Positions 22,869-31,879 are shown, counted from the stretch's first letter. The stretch: DNA of 39,603 nucleotides from Phycisphaerae bacterium (GCA_021108335.1 JAIORC010000106.1:1-39603); one strand, 5' to 3'. Made by a program: numbers and translations. Notes: generated from the sequence alone by a model not told the origin.

Positions 22869-25223
22869 ATGGCCGAGGAAAAACAGGAAAAATCAGCATC
22901 GAAGCCGGCGGGGAAATCACCCCGCAACGGTCAGATATTTTTGCTGAAGGTCTTGTTGGTACTGAATATGGTGCTGATTTCCCTGGTGGTGTGTGTGGTG
23001 CTGGGGTTGATTCCCAAGCCGACCCTGCGGGCCTCGACAACGCCGCCCCCGCAGCCAAAGGGGTACGACTTCCAGCAGAAGCATCATGCCGCCAAGCCAG
23101 TTCCGGGCAATCTGCCCCCCACCGCCAATACTCTGGCTGCGAAGATCAAGCCGGTTTCCTGGCGGCAGGCGGAGGAGGCGTTTCACGGCGATGATTATAC
23201 CGTAGCTGCGGAGATGTTCGGGCAATTGGTTATCAATCACCGCCACAAGCCCGCAGATTCGCTGGTTTGCGATTATTTTCTCCTGCGGCAGGGTCAGAGC
23301 CTCCTTCGGCTTGGCAGGAATACCGAGGGGGTTGCATTGCTGGAGACGTTGACGCATAGTCATTCGCCGATAATCTGTGCCGTCAGCGAATACGAGCTTG
23401 GGCGGGCCGAGCTTGGGCTGGGCAAGTACCTCGTCGCACGCAGCCGGGCGTATCGGGCGATTGGGGCATTGGGGGGGCTGGAGAGGCCGATTCCGTTGGA
23501 GCGGGATTGCTATTTCCTTATCGCGAGGGCACTTACGGAAAAGGTTCGCAGCTACAAATCCAACCGCAAGTTCGTCCGCTGGCCCGACAGGCCCTCCGGC
23601 GATCCTTTCAAGGGGCTGAACAAGACGACGCTGCGTAAGCTGTTGGCCGAGGGCAAGGGGCTGCTGAGTCCGTCCGCGTTAGGCCCGGAGCTTACGATTC
23701 GCCCCAAGCCGCGGCTGCCTGGCCGATGGGAAATCAACGCCCTGGAGATGAAGGTCGAGGAATTGCTGAATCAGTTCGGGCATAAATCCGGCAGGGACGT
23801 CAAGTGGGGGCAGGTTAATCGGAAGGTTCGCGGCAGGGCTGTGAGTTTGCATTTCCGGTCGGTGTCTTCGCAGATGCTTTGCGAGGTGGCTGCCGGCATG
23901 ACGGGGTTGATCGGGCGGTTTACGCTGGAGAAGCTCTTGGTGTACGACCCCGCTGGCGAGGGGTCGGTCGCGAAGCAGAGCAAGCTGATTACCAACGAAG
24001 CCGTTTCGGTCTGGCGACGGTTTTTCTATCGATATCCGAAGGACAGCCGCATTCCGCTGGGGCATTTCGGCCTGGCGGCTATCAGCGAGTGGAACGGTTT
24101 GAAGATTGCCGCCGTCCGCGAGTACCAGATACTGGCGGGGCGGTTCGAGCGGTCGCCGGTCGCGCCGGAGGCGTTGCTGCGGTGTGCGAAAATCAAGATC
24201 GACTTGCTGAACTATACCGGCGCGAAGGGCGACCTGTTGGATATGATGGATCTGTACCCCAACCACCCGGGTATAGACGATATTTATTTTCTGCTGGGTC
24301 GGGTCAACGAGATGGCCGGCCAGTTTGACACGGCGGCACAGACGTTCGAGAATCTTTATCATCGGAATCTATCGATAAAATCACGGAAGCTGGCGTGTTT
24401 GGGGGCAGGGCGATGTCATTACAGCCGGCAGAAATATGCGATGGCGTCGAAGTGGCTGGCGCGGTATGTGGCGGGATTTTCCGAGCCGAATCCCAACAAG
24501 TACGCCTCGGCGTATTTCATGCTCGGCAAGTCCGAGGCTGCCCAAGGGCATTGGAAGGTCGCCGAGCAGGCGTTTTATCGGGGGTTGCTGGGCAATCCCG
24601 GGGCAGATATCCGCATTCCCACGATGATGGAGTTGGCCAGAGTCAACGCCAGCCAGGAGAAATTCATCATGGCCTTGGGAGTGCTGGAGAAGCTCAGTTC
24701 CGAGAAGCTTTCGCCCGCCCAAGCTACCAAAAAAGTGGTGCTGACCGCCGAGGTGTTTCGCGCGGTCGGGCTGGCGGACAAGGCCCGTTCGCTGTTGCGG
24801 ATGGAGTTGGGGGCAGTCAAAGACCCCGAGCAACGCGGCAGGCTGGCTGTGGAATTGGCCCGGTGCCACATGGCCTACGGCGACAACAAATCGGCCCGGA
24901 CACTGCTGACGCAAATTCTGCCGACTATCGGAGCCGGCAGAACGCTGCTGGACGCCACGACACTGCTGGCCGAGGCGTGCCTGAAGTGCGACGAGCCGGC
25001 CCAGGCGTTGAGCCTCGGCGAAAAAGTTCTCTTATCCAACCCACCGAAAGACATCGCCCGACGCGTCCGCCAGGCGATGGGCGAGGCATATCTTGCCAAA
25101 AAGCAGTATGAAAAGGCGGCGTTGATGTTTTCGGGAATGGATCAGGATAAAACCAAGACTAAAGCTAAGAAAGCCCCGGCGGGCAAGGCTGTGGCGGCTG
25201 GGCAGACGGGAGAGTCGAAATGA
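22869..25223 (+). CDS. Membrane-anchored TPR protein with STN-like segment, first gene of the basal-body operon
   Basis: 784 residues; GAGG 4 nt before ATG 22869. A Lys-rich cytoplasmic tail of about 22 residues precedes one membrane helix (IFLLKVLLVLNMVLISLVVCVVLGLI), so the bulk should be periplasmic. Residues about 110-220 and 370-770 are helical repeats of TPR type (e.g. FGLAAISEWNGLKIAAVREYQ, FLLGRVNEMAGQFDTAAQTFE, MELARVNASQEKFIMALGVLE). Between them (about 287-355) is a segment with the pattern of an STN domain as in secretins (LEMKVEELLNQFGHKSGRDV ... VSLHFRSVSSQMLCEVAAGMTG). I do not recognise it as a standard flagellar protein. Its place at the head of the operon and ATGA overlap with the next TPR gene suggest a scaffold linked to the basal body. 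Confidence 0.7.
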   Translation: MAEEKQEKSASKPAGKSPRNGQIFLLKVLLVLNMVLISLVVCVVLGLIPKPTLRASTTPPPQPKGYDFQQKHHAAKPVPGNLPPTANTLAAKIKPVSWRQAEEAFHGDDYTVAAEMFGQLVINHRHKPADSLVCDYFLLRQGQSLLRLGRNTEGVALLETLTHSHSPIICAVSEYELGRAELGLGKYLVARSRAYRAIGALGGLERPIPLERDCYFLIARALTEKVRSYKSNRKFVRWPDRPSGDPFKGLNKTTLRKLLAEGKGLLSPSALGPELTIRPKPRLPGRWEINALEMKVEELLNQFGHKSGRDVKWGQVNRKVRGRAVSLHFRSVSSQMLCEVAAGMTGLIGRFTLEKLLVYDPAGEGSVAKQSKLITNEAVSVWRRFFYRYPKDSRIPLGHFGLAAISEWNGLKIAAVREYQILAGRFERSPVAPEALLRCAKIKIDLLNYTGAKGDLLDMMDLYPNHPGIDDIYFLLGRVNEMAGQFDTAAQTFENLYHRNLSIKSRKLACLGAGRCHYSRQKYAMASKWLARYVAGFSEPNPNKYASAYFMLGKSEAAQGHWKVAEQAFYRGLLGNPGADIRIPTMMELARVNASQEKFIMALGVLEKLSSEKLSPAQATKKVVLTAEVFRAVGLADKARSLLRMELGAVKDPEQRGRLAVELARCHMAYGDNKSARTLLTQILPTIGAGRTLLDATTLLAEACLKCDEPAQALSLGEKVLLSNPPKDIARRVRQAMGEAYLAKKQYEKAALMFSGMDQDKTKTKAKKAPAGKAVAAGQTGESK

Positions 25224-26011
25224 TACGGTGGATTCCCCTGATTCTGATTGCATGCGTGCTGCTGTGTGCGACTCTGGGCATTGGCGCGGAGAAGCTTTCC
25301 GTCGCGGCCCGGGAGAGCAAGATGATGCGTGAGGCGTTTGCGCCGCCGGAGATGGACGACGCCGAGGCGCGGCGGATGCGGGACCTGGTGGCGAAACTCA
25401 ATGCGATGTCCCTGCCGGCCAGCAGGCAAGCCCGGCCGGCCAAGGCGCATGTCGAACCGGAACCGGAATCCGAACCCGTCAAGGCGGCGGTACCAACTCC
25501 CAAGCCGGCCCCGGCGAAGCCGACGATTTCCCCGGAGGTTCTCAAGCAGTTGCAAACCACGCTGCCGGAAGCAGTTTCCGATCCGATGAGGTTGGCGGAT
25601 ACGTTGCTGGCTAGCGGGCACAGGCAGGAGGCGTTGGTGTTTTACAAGTATTGTTACGAGCGAACGCAGGACACCCGCCACCGCAGTTGGCTGTTGTACC
25701 AAATGGCCCAGTGCCAGATGGTTCATAAGCCTTCCGAGGCGAGAAAGTTGTTGCGGCAGTTGATTTCTGAATATCCGGACAGCCGTTGGAGCCAACTGGC
25801 TGCGGTGCATGTGAGTGTTCTTGAGTGGATGGAGGAGAATCGTCCGCAGAAATTTCTGGCGGACGTGGGGAAGGAATTGGATGGGATGATGGAGAGTAAG
25901 GGTTCGATGACGCCTCGAACCGGCAAGCGGTCCGTCGGTTCGAGGCAGGCTCGTCCGGCTGCAAAGAAGGCAGCGAAACCGGTTGCGAAAAAGCGGGATA
26001 AAGGCAAATGA
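25220..26011 (+). CDS. Secreted TPR-like protein of the flagellar operon
   Basis: 263 residues. It starts with a signal peptide (WIPLILIACVLLCATLGIGA), then a charged region, a Pro/Ala/Lys linker (EPVKAAVPTPKPAPAKPT), a helical repeat region of TPR type (ADTLLASGHRQEALVFYKYCYER, LLYQMAQCQMVHKPSEARKLLRQLISEYPDSRWSQLA) and a basic Ala/Lys tail. The ATG overlaps the previous stop (ATGA), and its own end overlaps the regulator gene the same way, so three genes are translationally coupled. Probably periplasmic and a partner of the larger TPR protein. No catalytic motif; function unknown. Confidence 0.65.
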   Translation: MIRWIPLILIACVLLCATLGIGAEKLSVAARESKMMREAFAPPEMDDAEARRMRDLVAKLNAMSLPASRQARPAKAHVEPEPESEPVKAAVPTPKPAPAKPTISPEVLKQLQTTLPEAVSDPMRLADTLLASGHRQEALVFYKYCYERTQDTRHRSWLLYQMAQCQMVHKPSEARKLLRQLISEYPDSRWSQLAAVHVSVLEWMEENRPQKFLADVGKELDGMMESKGSMTPRTGKRSVGSRQARPAAKKAAKPVAKKRDKGK

Positions 26012-27441
26012 CTGAAAACATACCACAAAATGTCCTGATTGTTCAGGTTGCCGGCGGCGGGAATCGCGTGATTCTCGAGACGTTGGCGGGCCGGGGCGTC
26101 CGTGGGATGGTCGCCGGCGACTCCAAGGCCGTCGAGGCCCGGTTGAGTGGGACCGGCCCGTGGGGTATGGTGTTTGTGGGCATGGGCAAATCCCGGTGGA
26201 CGAGCGACCTTATCGCCCGCCTGCGCAGCGATCAGCCGGAACTGCCGGTAGTCGCCGTCGGGCCGGAGGGCGACGTTCCGATTGCGGTGGATGCGATGCG
26301 GCTGGGGGCCAGCGAATATATTACCTATCCGATAGACCGCCCGGCGTTGGAGGCTTTGTTGGACAGGGTGCTGCCGAATCACGAAGTCGATTTGGCGGCG
26401 GTCGCCCAGGAGAACAATTGCTGCCTGTATCGCCTCGCCGGGGCAAGCAAGCCGCTGCTGGATACGATTCGCCTTGCCCGGCAGGTCGCCCCGAGCACCA
26501 TGCCGGTGCTGATTGCCGGCGAAAGCGGCACGGGCAAGGAACTGCTGGCCTGGCTGCTGCACCAGGAATCCAACCGGCGTAAAAATCCGTACATCCGCGT
26601 TAACTGTGCCGCACTGAGCGAAAACCTGCTGGAAAGCGAGTTGTTCGGGCACGAGCGTGGGGCGTTTACCGGGGCGTATGCCCAGCGGAAGGGCCGGTTC
26701 GAGCTGGCCCATCGCGGTACGCTGCTGCTGGACGAAATTTCCGAAACAGGCCCGCGATTACAGGCGGAGTTGCTCCGCGTGCTGGAGCAGCAGGACTTCG
26801 AGCGTGTCGGCGGCAGCGAGTCGATCAACGTCAACGTTCGGGTAGTCTGCACGTCCAACCGGGATCTCGCCGAGGAGGTTGAGGCCGGCAGGTTCCGTCG
26901 CGATTTGTACTATCGTATTCGCGGGGTGCAGTTGCGGATGCCGCCGCTACGGGAGCGGCCTGAGGATATCGCGGCGTTGACGTGGCATTTCGTGAACCTT
27001 TACGCCGGCGAGACGCGGCGGAACATCACGCGGCTGGACGACGAGATGTTGCAATTGTTCGGGCGATACGATTGGCCGGGCAATATCCGCCAGCTCCGCA
27101 ATGTGATTCGTACAGCCCTGGTGCTTGGCAGCGGCCAAACGCTTTCGTTGGACGGGGCAGAGCAACTGCAGGCGGAATTGCAAACGCCCGGATTGACGTT
27201 GAGCGGGGCAGGCGACGACGGTAACAGCGACGGCGACGACAAAAACACCCTGAGCCTGCAGGATGTCGAGCGGCAGGCGGTACTGGAGGCTTTGCGACAG
27301 ACGAATTCGCACCAGGCCAAGGCGGCCCAACTATTGGGGATTTCCGATCGGACGCTGCGGGAGAAAATCCGCCGTTACCGCCGGGACGGGCAACTTGATT
27401 TGACGGGAGAAGAAAAATGGGCGGCACAGAGAGCATCGTAA
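26008..27441 (+). CDS. Sigma54-dependent flagellar transcription activator (FleQ/FlrC-like)
   Basis: 477 residues. Residues 1-125 look like a receiver domain (VLIVQVAGGG, LGASEYITYPID), but the segment that normally holds the phosphorylated Asp reads GMVFVGMG and the conserved Lys before Pro is absent, so phosphorylation is unlikely. The AAA+ domain is intact: Walker A GESGTGKE near 171, the sigma54-contacting GAFTGA near 219, Walker B LLLDEI near 242 and R-finger region RFRRDLYYRI. A Fis-type helix-turn-helix ends the protein (NSHQAKAAQLLGISDRTLREKIRRYR). FleQ and FlrC/FlbD-type regulators drive flagellar genes through sigma54. Two matching -24/-12 promoters lie in the divergent intergenic region, one upstream of its own operon. 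It overlaps flgB by 25 nt. Confidence 0.9.
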   Translation: MTENIPQNVLIVQVAGGGNRVILETLAGRGVRGMVAGDSKAVEARLSGTGPWGMVFVGMGKSRWTSDLIARLRSDQPELPVVAVGPEGDVPIAVDAMRLGASEYITYPIDRPALEALLDRVLPNHEVDLAAVAQENNCCLYRLAGASKPLLDTIRLARQVAPSTMPVLIAGESGTGKELLAWLLHQESNRRKNPYIRVNCAALSENLLESELFGHERGAFTGAYAQRKGRFELAHRGTLLLDEISETGPRLQAELLRVLEQQDFERVGGSESINVNVRVVCTSNRDLAEEVEAGRFRRDLYYRIRGVQLRMPPLRERPEDIAALTWHFVNLYAGETRRNITRLDDEMLQLFGRYDWPGNIRQLRNVIRTALVLGSGQTLSLDGAEQLQAELQTPGLTLSGAGDDGNSDGDDKNTLSLQDVERQAVLEALRQTNSHQAKAAQLLGISDRTLREKIRRYRRDGQLDLTGEEKWAAQRAS

Positions 27442-27779
27442 GCTATCTCGAAGCGGGGTTGAACACTTCGAGCCTCCGCCGCAGGGCGATCGCGCACAAT
27501 ATCGCCAATCTCAACACGCCGGGCTTCCGCCGGAACGCCGTGGAGTTCGAGAAACTGCTGGCTGAGGCGATGGAATCGCCGTCCGGCGTGGATTTCGAGG
27601 AGATAAGGGGGCGGCTGCATAAGCCGATGAATACGCCGGTAAAGGGCAACGGCAACGACGTGAACCTTGAAGTGGAGGTCGGCGAATTGATCAAAAGTTC
27701 AGGCCGGCACAAGACTTACCTGCGGCTGTTGAACAAACTTTACAAGCAGATGGAAATGGCTATGCGGGACCAGTTCTGA
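27417..27779 (+). CDS. flgB: Flagellar proximal rod protein FlgB
   Basis: 120 residues with the FlgB pattern RRRAIAHNIANLNTPGFRRNAVEFEKLL, the NDVNLEVEVGELIKSSGRHKTYLRLLNKLYKQMEMAM end and normal length. GGGAG precedes the ATG at 27417, which lies inside the last 25 nt of the regulator gene. FlgB forms the innermost rod with FlgC and FliE, encoded next. Confidence 0.93.
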   Translation: MGGTESIVSYLEAGLNTSSLRRRAIAHNIANLNTPGFRRNAVEFEKLLAEAMESPSGVDFEEIRGRLHKPMNTPVKGNGNDVNLEVEVGELIKSSGRHKTYLRLLNKLYKQMEMAMRDQF

Positions 27780-27789
27780 GGGCTGAATT

Positions 27790-28200
27790 ATGAGCGACAT
27801 GAACGTATCACCGGTGGACATCGCGATTTCGGGGCTTCGCGCCCAATCCAAGAGCATGAACGTTATCGCCAACAACATTGCCAATGCCCAGACGACGAAC
27901 GTCGGCAACGGCCAACCTTTCCGCCGACAGATGGTGCGGTTCAGCGCAGCTATTGGCGACGAGGCGCTTTCCGGCGTGGATGTCGGCGAAGTTGTGCCCG
28001 ATATGGCCGGCGAGATGAAGCGGATGCTGATGGCTGGTCATCCCGACGCCGACGCTGACGGATACGTTACCATGCCGAACGTTTCGGTGCCGACGGAAAT
28101 GATGCACATGGTTACCGCCACTCGCGCGTACCAGGCGTCGGCGGCGGTGCTTAAGAGGTATCAGGATATTACGGACACCACATTGGAATTACTGCGATAA
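27790..28200 (+). CDS. flgC: Flagellar proximal rod protein FlgC
   Basis: 136 residues. The N-terminus (VDIAISGLRAQSKSMNVIANNIANAQTT) and the C-terminus (NVSVPTEMMHMVTATRAYQASAAVLKRYQDITDTTLELL) are diagnostic of FlgC. GAGGG lies before the ATG, 10 nt after flgB. Exported rod component. Confidence 0.95.
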   Translation: MSDMNVSPVDIAISGLRAQSKSMNVIANNIANAQTTNVGNGQPFRRQMVRFSAAIGDEALSGVDVGEVVPDMAGEMKRMLMAGHPDADADGYVTMPNVSVPTEMMHMVTATRAYQASAAVLKRYQDITDTTLELLR

Positions 28201-28214
28201 GCGAGAGGTGAATC

Positions 28215-28526
28215 ATGGCTGGGATAAATCCAGTATCGAACATTCGGGTTTCCATGCCGCAGATGCGTCCGACGACGATGCCCGGAAAGGCGAAAGAGGC
28301 ACCCAAGACCGATTTCGGCGACGTGTTGCGGTCGTATATCGACGGTACGGACGAGAAGCAGAAGGCGGCGGCGACGGCGATTCGCGACCTTGTTGCCGGC
28401 AAAACAACCGACGTGCTGCCGGTCGTCAACGCCGTAGCGAAGGCGGACTTGAGCTTCAAGATGCTCATGGGCGTCAGGAATAAGATGATCGAGGCCTACA
28501 AGGAAACCATGCGTATGCAGATTTAG
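28215..28526 (+). CDS. fliE: Hook-basal body protein FliE
   Basis: 103 residues. The C-terminal half has the conserved FliE pattern (LPVVNAVAKADLSFKMLMGVRNKMIEAYKETMRMQI), with a disordered Met/Pro-rich N-terminus. FliE links the MS ring to the proximal rod. GAGAGG precedes the ATG, 14 nt after flgC. The gene lies in the standard flgB-flgC-fliE order and is followed by a palindromic repeat before fliF. Confidence 0.93.
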   Translation: MAGINPVSNIRVSMPQMRPTTMPGKAKEAPKTDFGDVLRSYIDGTDEKQKAAATAIRDLVAGKTTDVLPVVNAVAKADLSFKMLMGVRNKMIEAYKETMRMQI

Positions 28527-28542
28527 AGAAAGGAAGAGTGTT

Positions 28543-28605
28543 GGTGGCACAGGTTTTCAACCTGTGGCTGGGTGGCCGAAGCACAGGTTACAAACCTGTG
28601 CCACC
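28543..28605. repeat. Palindromic repeat between fliE and fliF
   Basis: GGTGGCACAGGTTTTCAACC and, inverted, GCACAGGTTACAAACCTGTGCCACC: the outer GGTGG/CCACC ends face each other, so the whole 63-bp unit can fold into one long stem with internal hairpins. Confidence 0.88.
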
Positions 28606-28632
28606 AGGACGGTGGAAGAGTAGAGGGTTACG

Positions 28633-30156
28633 ATGTCTAACATACTTGGCAATTTGAAAGCGGTTTGGAATCAGGCTGGTCCGGTCCACCGCATGACGCT
28701 GATCGGGATTGTGCTTGGATTCGTCCTGGTGGCGGGGTTGCTGGTGTATTGGGCCTCCCAGCCTGACCTGGCGCTGCTGTACGGTGGGCTTTCCAGCCAG
28801 GACGCCGCCCGCATATCCGACAGGCTTCGCGACGAGGACATTCCGTTCAAGATTCGCGACGGGGGCACGGCGATACTGGTTCCGTCCGACAAGGTCTACG
28901 CGCTGCGGTTGATGATGGTCAACCAGGGCCTGCCGGAAGGCGGCAACGAGGGCTACAGCATTCTGGACAACAGCGAGTTGGGCATGAGCCCCTTCAAGGA
29001 GAGCGTGAATTACATTCGGGCCATCGCCGGGGAATTGAGCAAGACGATCAAAATGATGGATGGCGTAACCGCTGCCCGGGTGCAGGTGGTTTCCGACAGG
29101 GGCAATCGTCTCAGCCGTCGCAGCCAAGACGCCAAGGCGTCGGTGTTCATCAAAACCGGTAGCGGGCGGAAGCTAAGTGCCGCGAATGTCGCGGCGGTAA
29201 CGAATCTCGTAGCTGGTGCGGTTCCGGGCGTAACTCCCGAGAAGGTAAAGGTTATCGTCAACGGCAAAACCGAGGCCGGCCTGGCGAAAGACCCCCTGAC
29301 GGCGGTTAGCGGCAACCTGCTGAATTACAAGATGAAGATGGAGAGATACCTTTCCGAGAAGGCGGAGCAGCAGCTTGCGATCGTGCTCGGGCCGGGCCGA
29401 TGCAGTGTGCGGGTTGACGTGGCGCTTTCGACGGCGACTACTCAGAGTACCGAGAACAAGATCGATCCGACGGGGTACGAGATTGAGACGGAGACCAAGA
29501 ACAAGGCTGTTACCGGCGGCGGGCGGGGCAACTCTTCGCCGGGCGGTTCGACGAAGGACAAGACCGAGAAGATCAGCTATGAGCGGTCGCGTACCGTTAC
29601 GCAGAAGGTGGACAGCCCCGGCAGGGTTGAAACCAAGGCGGTGGCGGTGTTCGTAGACCTTTCGGCTGCGGCTGGCGGGGGCGAGGAAGGTAAAGCCCCG
29701 GCGAAGAAGCTGGCTATCAAGGATATCGAGGAAATCGTGCGTAACGCCATCGGCCTGAATTTGCAGAAGGGCGATTCGATAAAGGTCGTGGACGTGGCGT
29801 TCCAGTCCGTGGCGGCGACGGATCAGGACACGTCCGTCGAGGAGGCGGGGATGTTCAGTTCGGACTTTTTGCTGGAGATAGCCAAACGCAGTTCGCTGGG
29901 TCTGCTGGTAATCGGGATGTTGGTGGCGTTCAAGATTTTAAGCGGCAGGAAGGCCAAGGCTGTCGCGGCGGAGTCTTCGGGCGAGGGGGAATCGAGCGAG
30001 GCTGGCGGCGGTGGTGGTGGTGGCGCTGCCCGCAATATTGCTTTGAAGGGTGCGGACAAGCAATTGCGGTCGAAGATTGTGCGGACGTTGCAGTCCAACC
30101 CCAGTGAGGTAAAGCAGTTGTTCGTTTCGTGGATCGAGAGTAACAGCGGCAAGTAG
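28633..30156 (+). CDS. fliF: Flagellar MS-ring protein FliF
   Basis: 507 residues. An N-terminal helix (MTLIGIVLGFVLVAGLLVYWA, about 20-41) leads into ring-building motifs YGGLSSQDAARISDRLRDEDIPFKI, VMM-type LRLMMVNQGLP and VTAARVQVVSDRGNRLSRRSQDAKASVF. A second membrane helix (SSLGLLVIGMLVAFKILSG, about 418-436) and a cytoplasmic tail follow. The tail contains a Gly run (about 7) and ends KIVRTLQSNPSEVKQLFVSWIES, the FliG-binding end. FliF forms the inner-membrane ring that houses the export gate. It lies between two palindromic repeats, upstream of fliG. Confidence 0.96.
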   Translation: MSNILGNLKAVWNQAGPVHRMTLIGIVLGFVLVAGLLVYWASQPDLALLYGGLSSQDAARISDRLRDEDIPFKIRDGGTAILVPSDKVYALRLMMVNQGLPEGGNEGYSILDNSELGMSPFKESVNYIRAIAGELSKTIKMMDGVTAARVQVVSDRGNRLSRRSQDAKASVFIKTGSGRKLSAANVAAVTNLVAGAVPGVTPEKVKVIVNGKTEAGLAKDPLTAVSGNLLNYKMKMERYLSEKAEQQLAIVLGPGRCSVRVDVALSTATTQSTENKIDPTGYEIETETKNKAVTGGGRGNSSPGGSTKDKTEKISYERSRTVTQKVDSPGRVETKAVAVFVDLSAAAGGGEEGKAPAKKLAIKDIEEIVRNAIGLNLQKGDSIKVVDVAFQSVAATDQDTSVEEAGMFSSDFLLEIAKRSSLGLLVIGMLVAFKILSGRKAKAVAAESSGEGESSEAGGGGGGGAARNIALKGADKQLRSKIVRTLQSNPSEVKQLFVSWIESNSGK

Positions 30157-30172
30157 CTTGTTACGGATGAAA

Positions 30173-30231
30173 GGTGGCACAGGTTTGTAACCTGTGCAGC
30201 TTACGGCCACAGGTTGCAAACCTGTGCCACC
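30173..30231. repeat. Palindromic repeat between fliF and fliG
   Basis: GGTGGCACAGGTTTGTAACC, short spacer, then CCACAGGTTGCAAACCTGTG and CCACC. It is the same paired arrangement as between fliE and fliF and ends 16 nt before the fliG ATG. Confidence 0.88.
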
Positions 30232-30247
30232 AAAGGGATGGTGAATT

Positions 30248-31258
30248 ATGGCGGCGATAACGGGAACCAAGAAGGCGGCGATGCTGTTGATGTCGTTGGA
30301 TCCGGCCAGTGCCAGCGAGTTGTTGAGCGTGGTCAAGCCGGACACGGCTACCGAAATCGCCACGGAGATGGCCTATCTCAACGGTACGGGCGCCGAGGAG
30401 GCCGAGCAGAGCAGTCATCATATAATCCAGGAGTTCAGCACGCTTTTGACCGGTGGCGAGCAGGATTGGGGCTTGGGGTTCGTCAAGCAGATGCTGGAAA
30501 GTGCGATGGGCTCCGAGCGGTCGGCCAAGGCGTTCGAGGAGGTCAAGCAGCGGCTTGATTATCGCGATCCGTTCGCGTCGATTCGTGGGGCGAATTTGTA
30601 TGAAGTTGCTGCTGCCCTGGAAGGCGAGCCGCCACAGGTACTTTCCCTGGTGCTGGCGGAGTTGCCGGCCAAGGCTGCGGCGGAACTGTTGGGGCTATTG
30701 GAGGATGAGGAGCGAAACGAGGTAATCCGCGGGATGGCTGGGGCGACAAACGTCTCTATCGAGGCGAAGGTGCGTGTCGCCTCGGTAATCAAGGAGCGGC
30801 TGACGGAATTGCGAAAGGGTGGCGGCTCGGCGGGTGGCGGGAATCTCCGCGAGCAACAGATTCGCAAGGTGTCCGTCCTGCTGCGTGGCCTGCCGCTGGA
30901 AACGCGAAACACCATGACCGCCAACATCAAGGAGCAGGACGCCGAAACCGGCGCGCTGGTCATGAAGATGATGGTTACCTGGGAAGATATTATCGCTATT
31001 GACGGGCGGGCGTTGCAGGAGGCGTTGCGGCAGGCCGACCCGCGGAAGCTGGCGCTGGCGATGTTGAATATCGATCAGCGGACGGCGGACAAAATTAAGA
31101 CGAACATGTCCGAGTCCGGGCGAAATATGGTTTACGAGGAGTCGCTGCTGATTTCCACGCCCAAGGCCAAGGACATTACCGAGGCCCGCGAGATGTTACT
31201 GGCGGATTTGCGGGAGCTTAACGAAGCCGGCATGTTGGAATTCGAGGGAGACGATTAG
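30248..31258 (+). CDS. fliG: Flagellar motor switch protein FliG
   Basis: 336 residues, normal length. N-terminal FliF-binding domain (TGTKKAAMLLMSLDPASASELL), middle FliM-binding domain with GEPPQV in place of the canonical EHPQ, and C-terminal torque domain (VTWEDIIAIDGRALQEALRQADPRKLALAML, then NMSESGRNMVYEE). The EHPQ change keeps Pro-Gln but loses the His, while the charged torque helix is largely conserved. It forms the upper C ring and contacts the MotA stator. The stop TAG is immediately followed by the fliH ATG. Confidence 0.95.
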   Translation: MAAITGTKKAAMLLMSLDPASASELLSVVKPDTATEIATEMAYLNGTGAEEAEQSSHHIIQEFSTLLTGGEQDWGLGFVKQMLESAMGSERSAKAFEEVKQRLDYRDPFASIRGANLYEVAAALEGEPPQVLSLVLAELPAKAAAELLGLLEDEERNEVIRGMAGATNVSIEAKVRVASVIKERLTELRKGGGSAGGGNLREQQIRKVSVLLRGLPLETRNTMTANIKEQDAETGALVMKMMVTWEDIIAIDGRALQEALRQADPRKLALAMLNIDQRTADKIKTNMSESGRNMVYEESLLISTPKAKDITEAREMLLADLRELNEAGMLEFEGDD

Positions 31259-31879
31259 ATGGTTCAGCCAGTTACATTGCGGATATCCATGCCGTTGGGG
31301 CAAGTGGGTGTCATCGGAGCCGAAGAGGAGAAAACGCCCGAGCAGGAGATGGAGGCGATGCAGGCGGAATTCGACGCCCGGCTTCAGCAGGCGCGGCAGG
31401 GGATGGAACTCGAGCGTGCACAGTTGGTTCGCAGCGGCGAGGCGCTGGCGGCGGCTGGGCTGGGGATAGAGGAGCTTCGCGGGCAGCTTATCGAAGAGAT
31501 AAAGCGGGCGGCGGTGGATCTGGCGATGACCATCGCCCGGAAGGTTCTGGCCCAGCGGGTCGAGGCTGGGGATTTCGATATCGATCCGATAGTGGCAGAG
31601 GCGATTGGGAACCTTCCGCCGCAAGGCGAGATCGTCGTCCGTCTCAGCGGCGGCGACCTTAAGCGGTGCGGATTGGCCAGCCAGGCCAAAGATGCTGTTG
31701 GCGGGCGGATTCGATTCGTCGCCGATCCGGGTGTTTCGCCGGGCGGCTGTGTCGTGGAAAGTGTCGAAGGACGCGTGGAATCTTCGGTGGTAGATTCGCT
31801 GGAGCAGGTGGGAAAGACTATCGGAGCGGAAGATTCGCCGGAGCGGGCTAAAAAAACTATTGGGCCGGAAGAAGAGTGA
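31259..31879 (+). CDS. fliH: Flagellar export regulator FliH
   Basis: 206 residues. Central coiled coil with regular Glu/Gln (EQEMEAMQAEFDARLQQARQGMELERAQL), then IEEIKRAAVDLAMTIARKVLAQRVE and a C-terminal alpha/beta part with RIRFVADPGVSPGGCVVES, typical of FliH and of V-ATPase E-subunit relatives. FliH holds FliI ATPase inactive and ties it to the C ring. ATG starts directly after the fliG stop, and the stop overlaps the fliI ATG by one base. Confidence 0.9.
   Translation: MVQPVTLRISMPLGQVGVIGAEEEKTPEQEMEAMQAEFDARLQQARQGMELERAQLVRSGEALAAAGLGIEELRGQLIEEIKRAAVDLAMTIARKVLAQRVEAGDFDIDPIVAEAIGNLPPQGEIVVRLSGGDLKRCGLASQAKDAVGGRIRFVADPGVSPGGCVVESVEGRVESSVVDSLEQVGKTIGAEDSPERAKKTIGPEEE

Noticed and set aside
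28543-28605. CRISPR array
   Set aside because: Repeats come as inverted pairs or mosaics with no regular spacers and are dispersed between genes; no cas genes.
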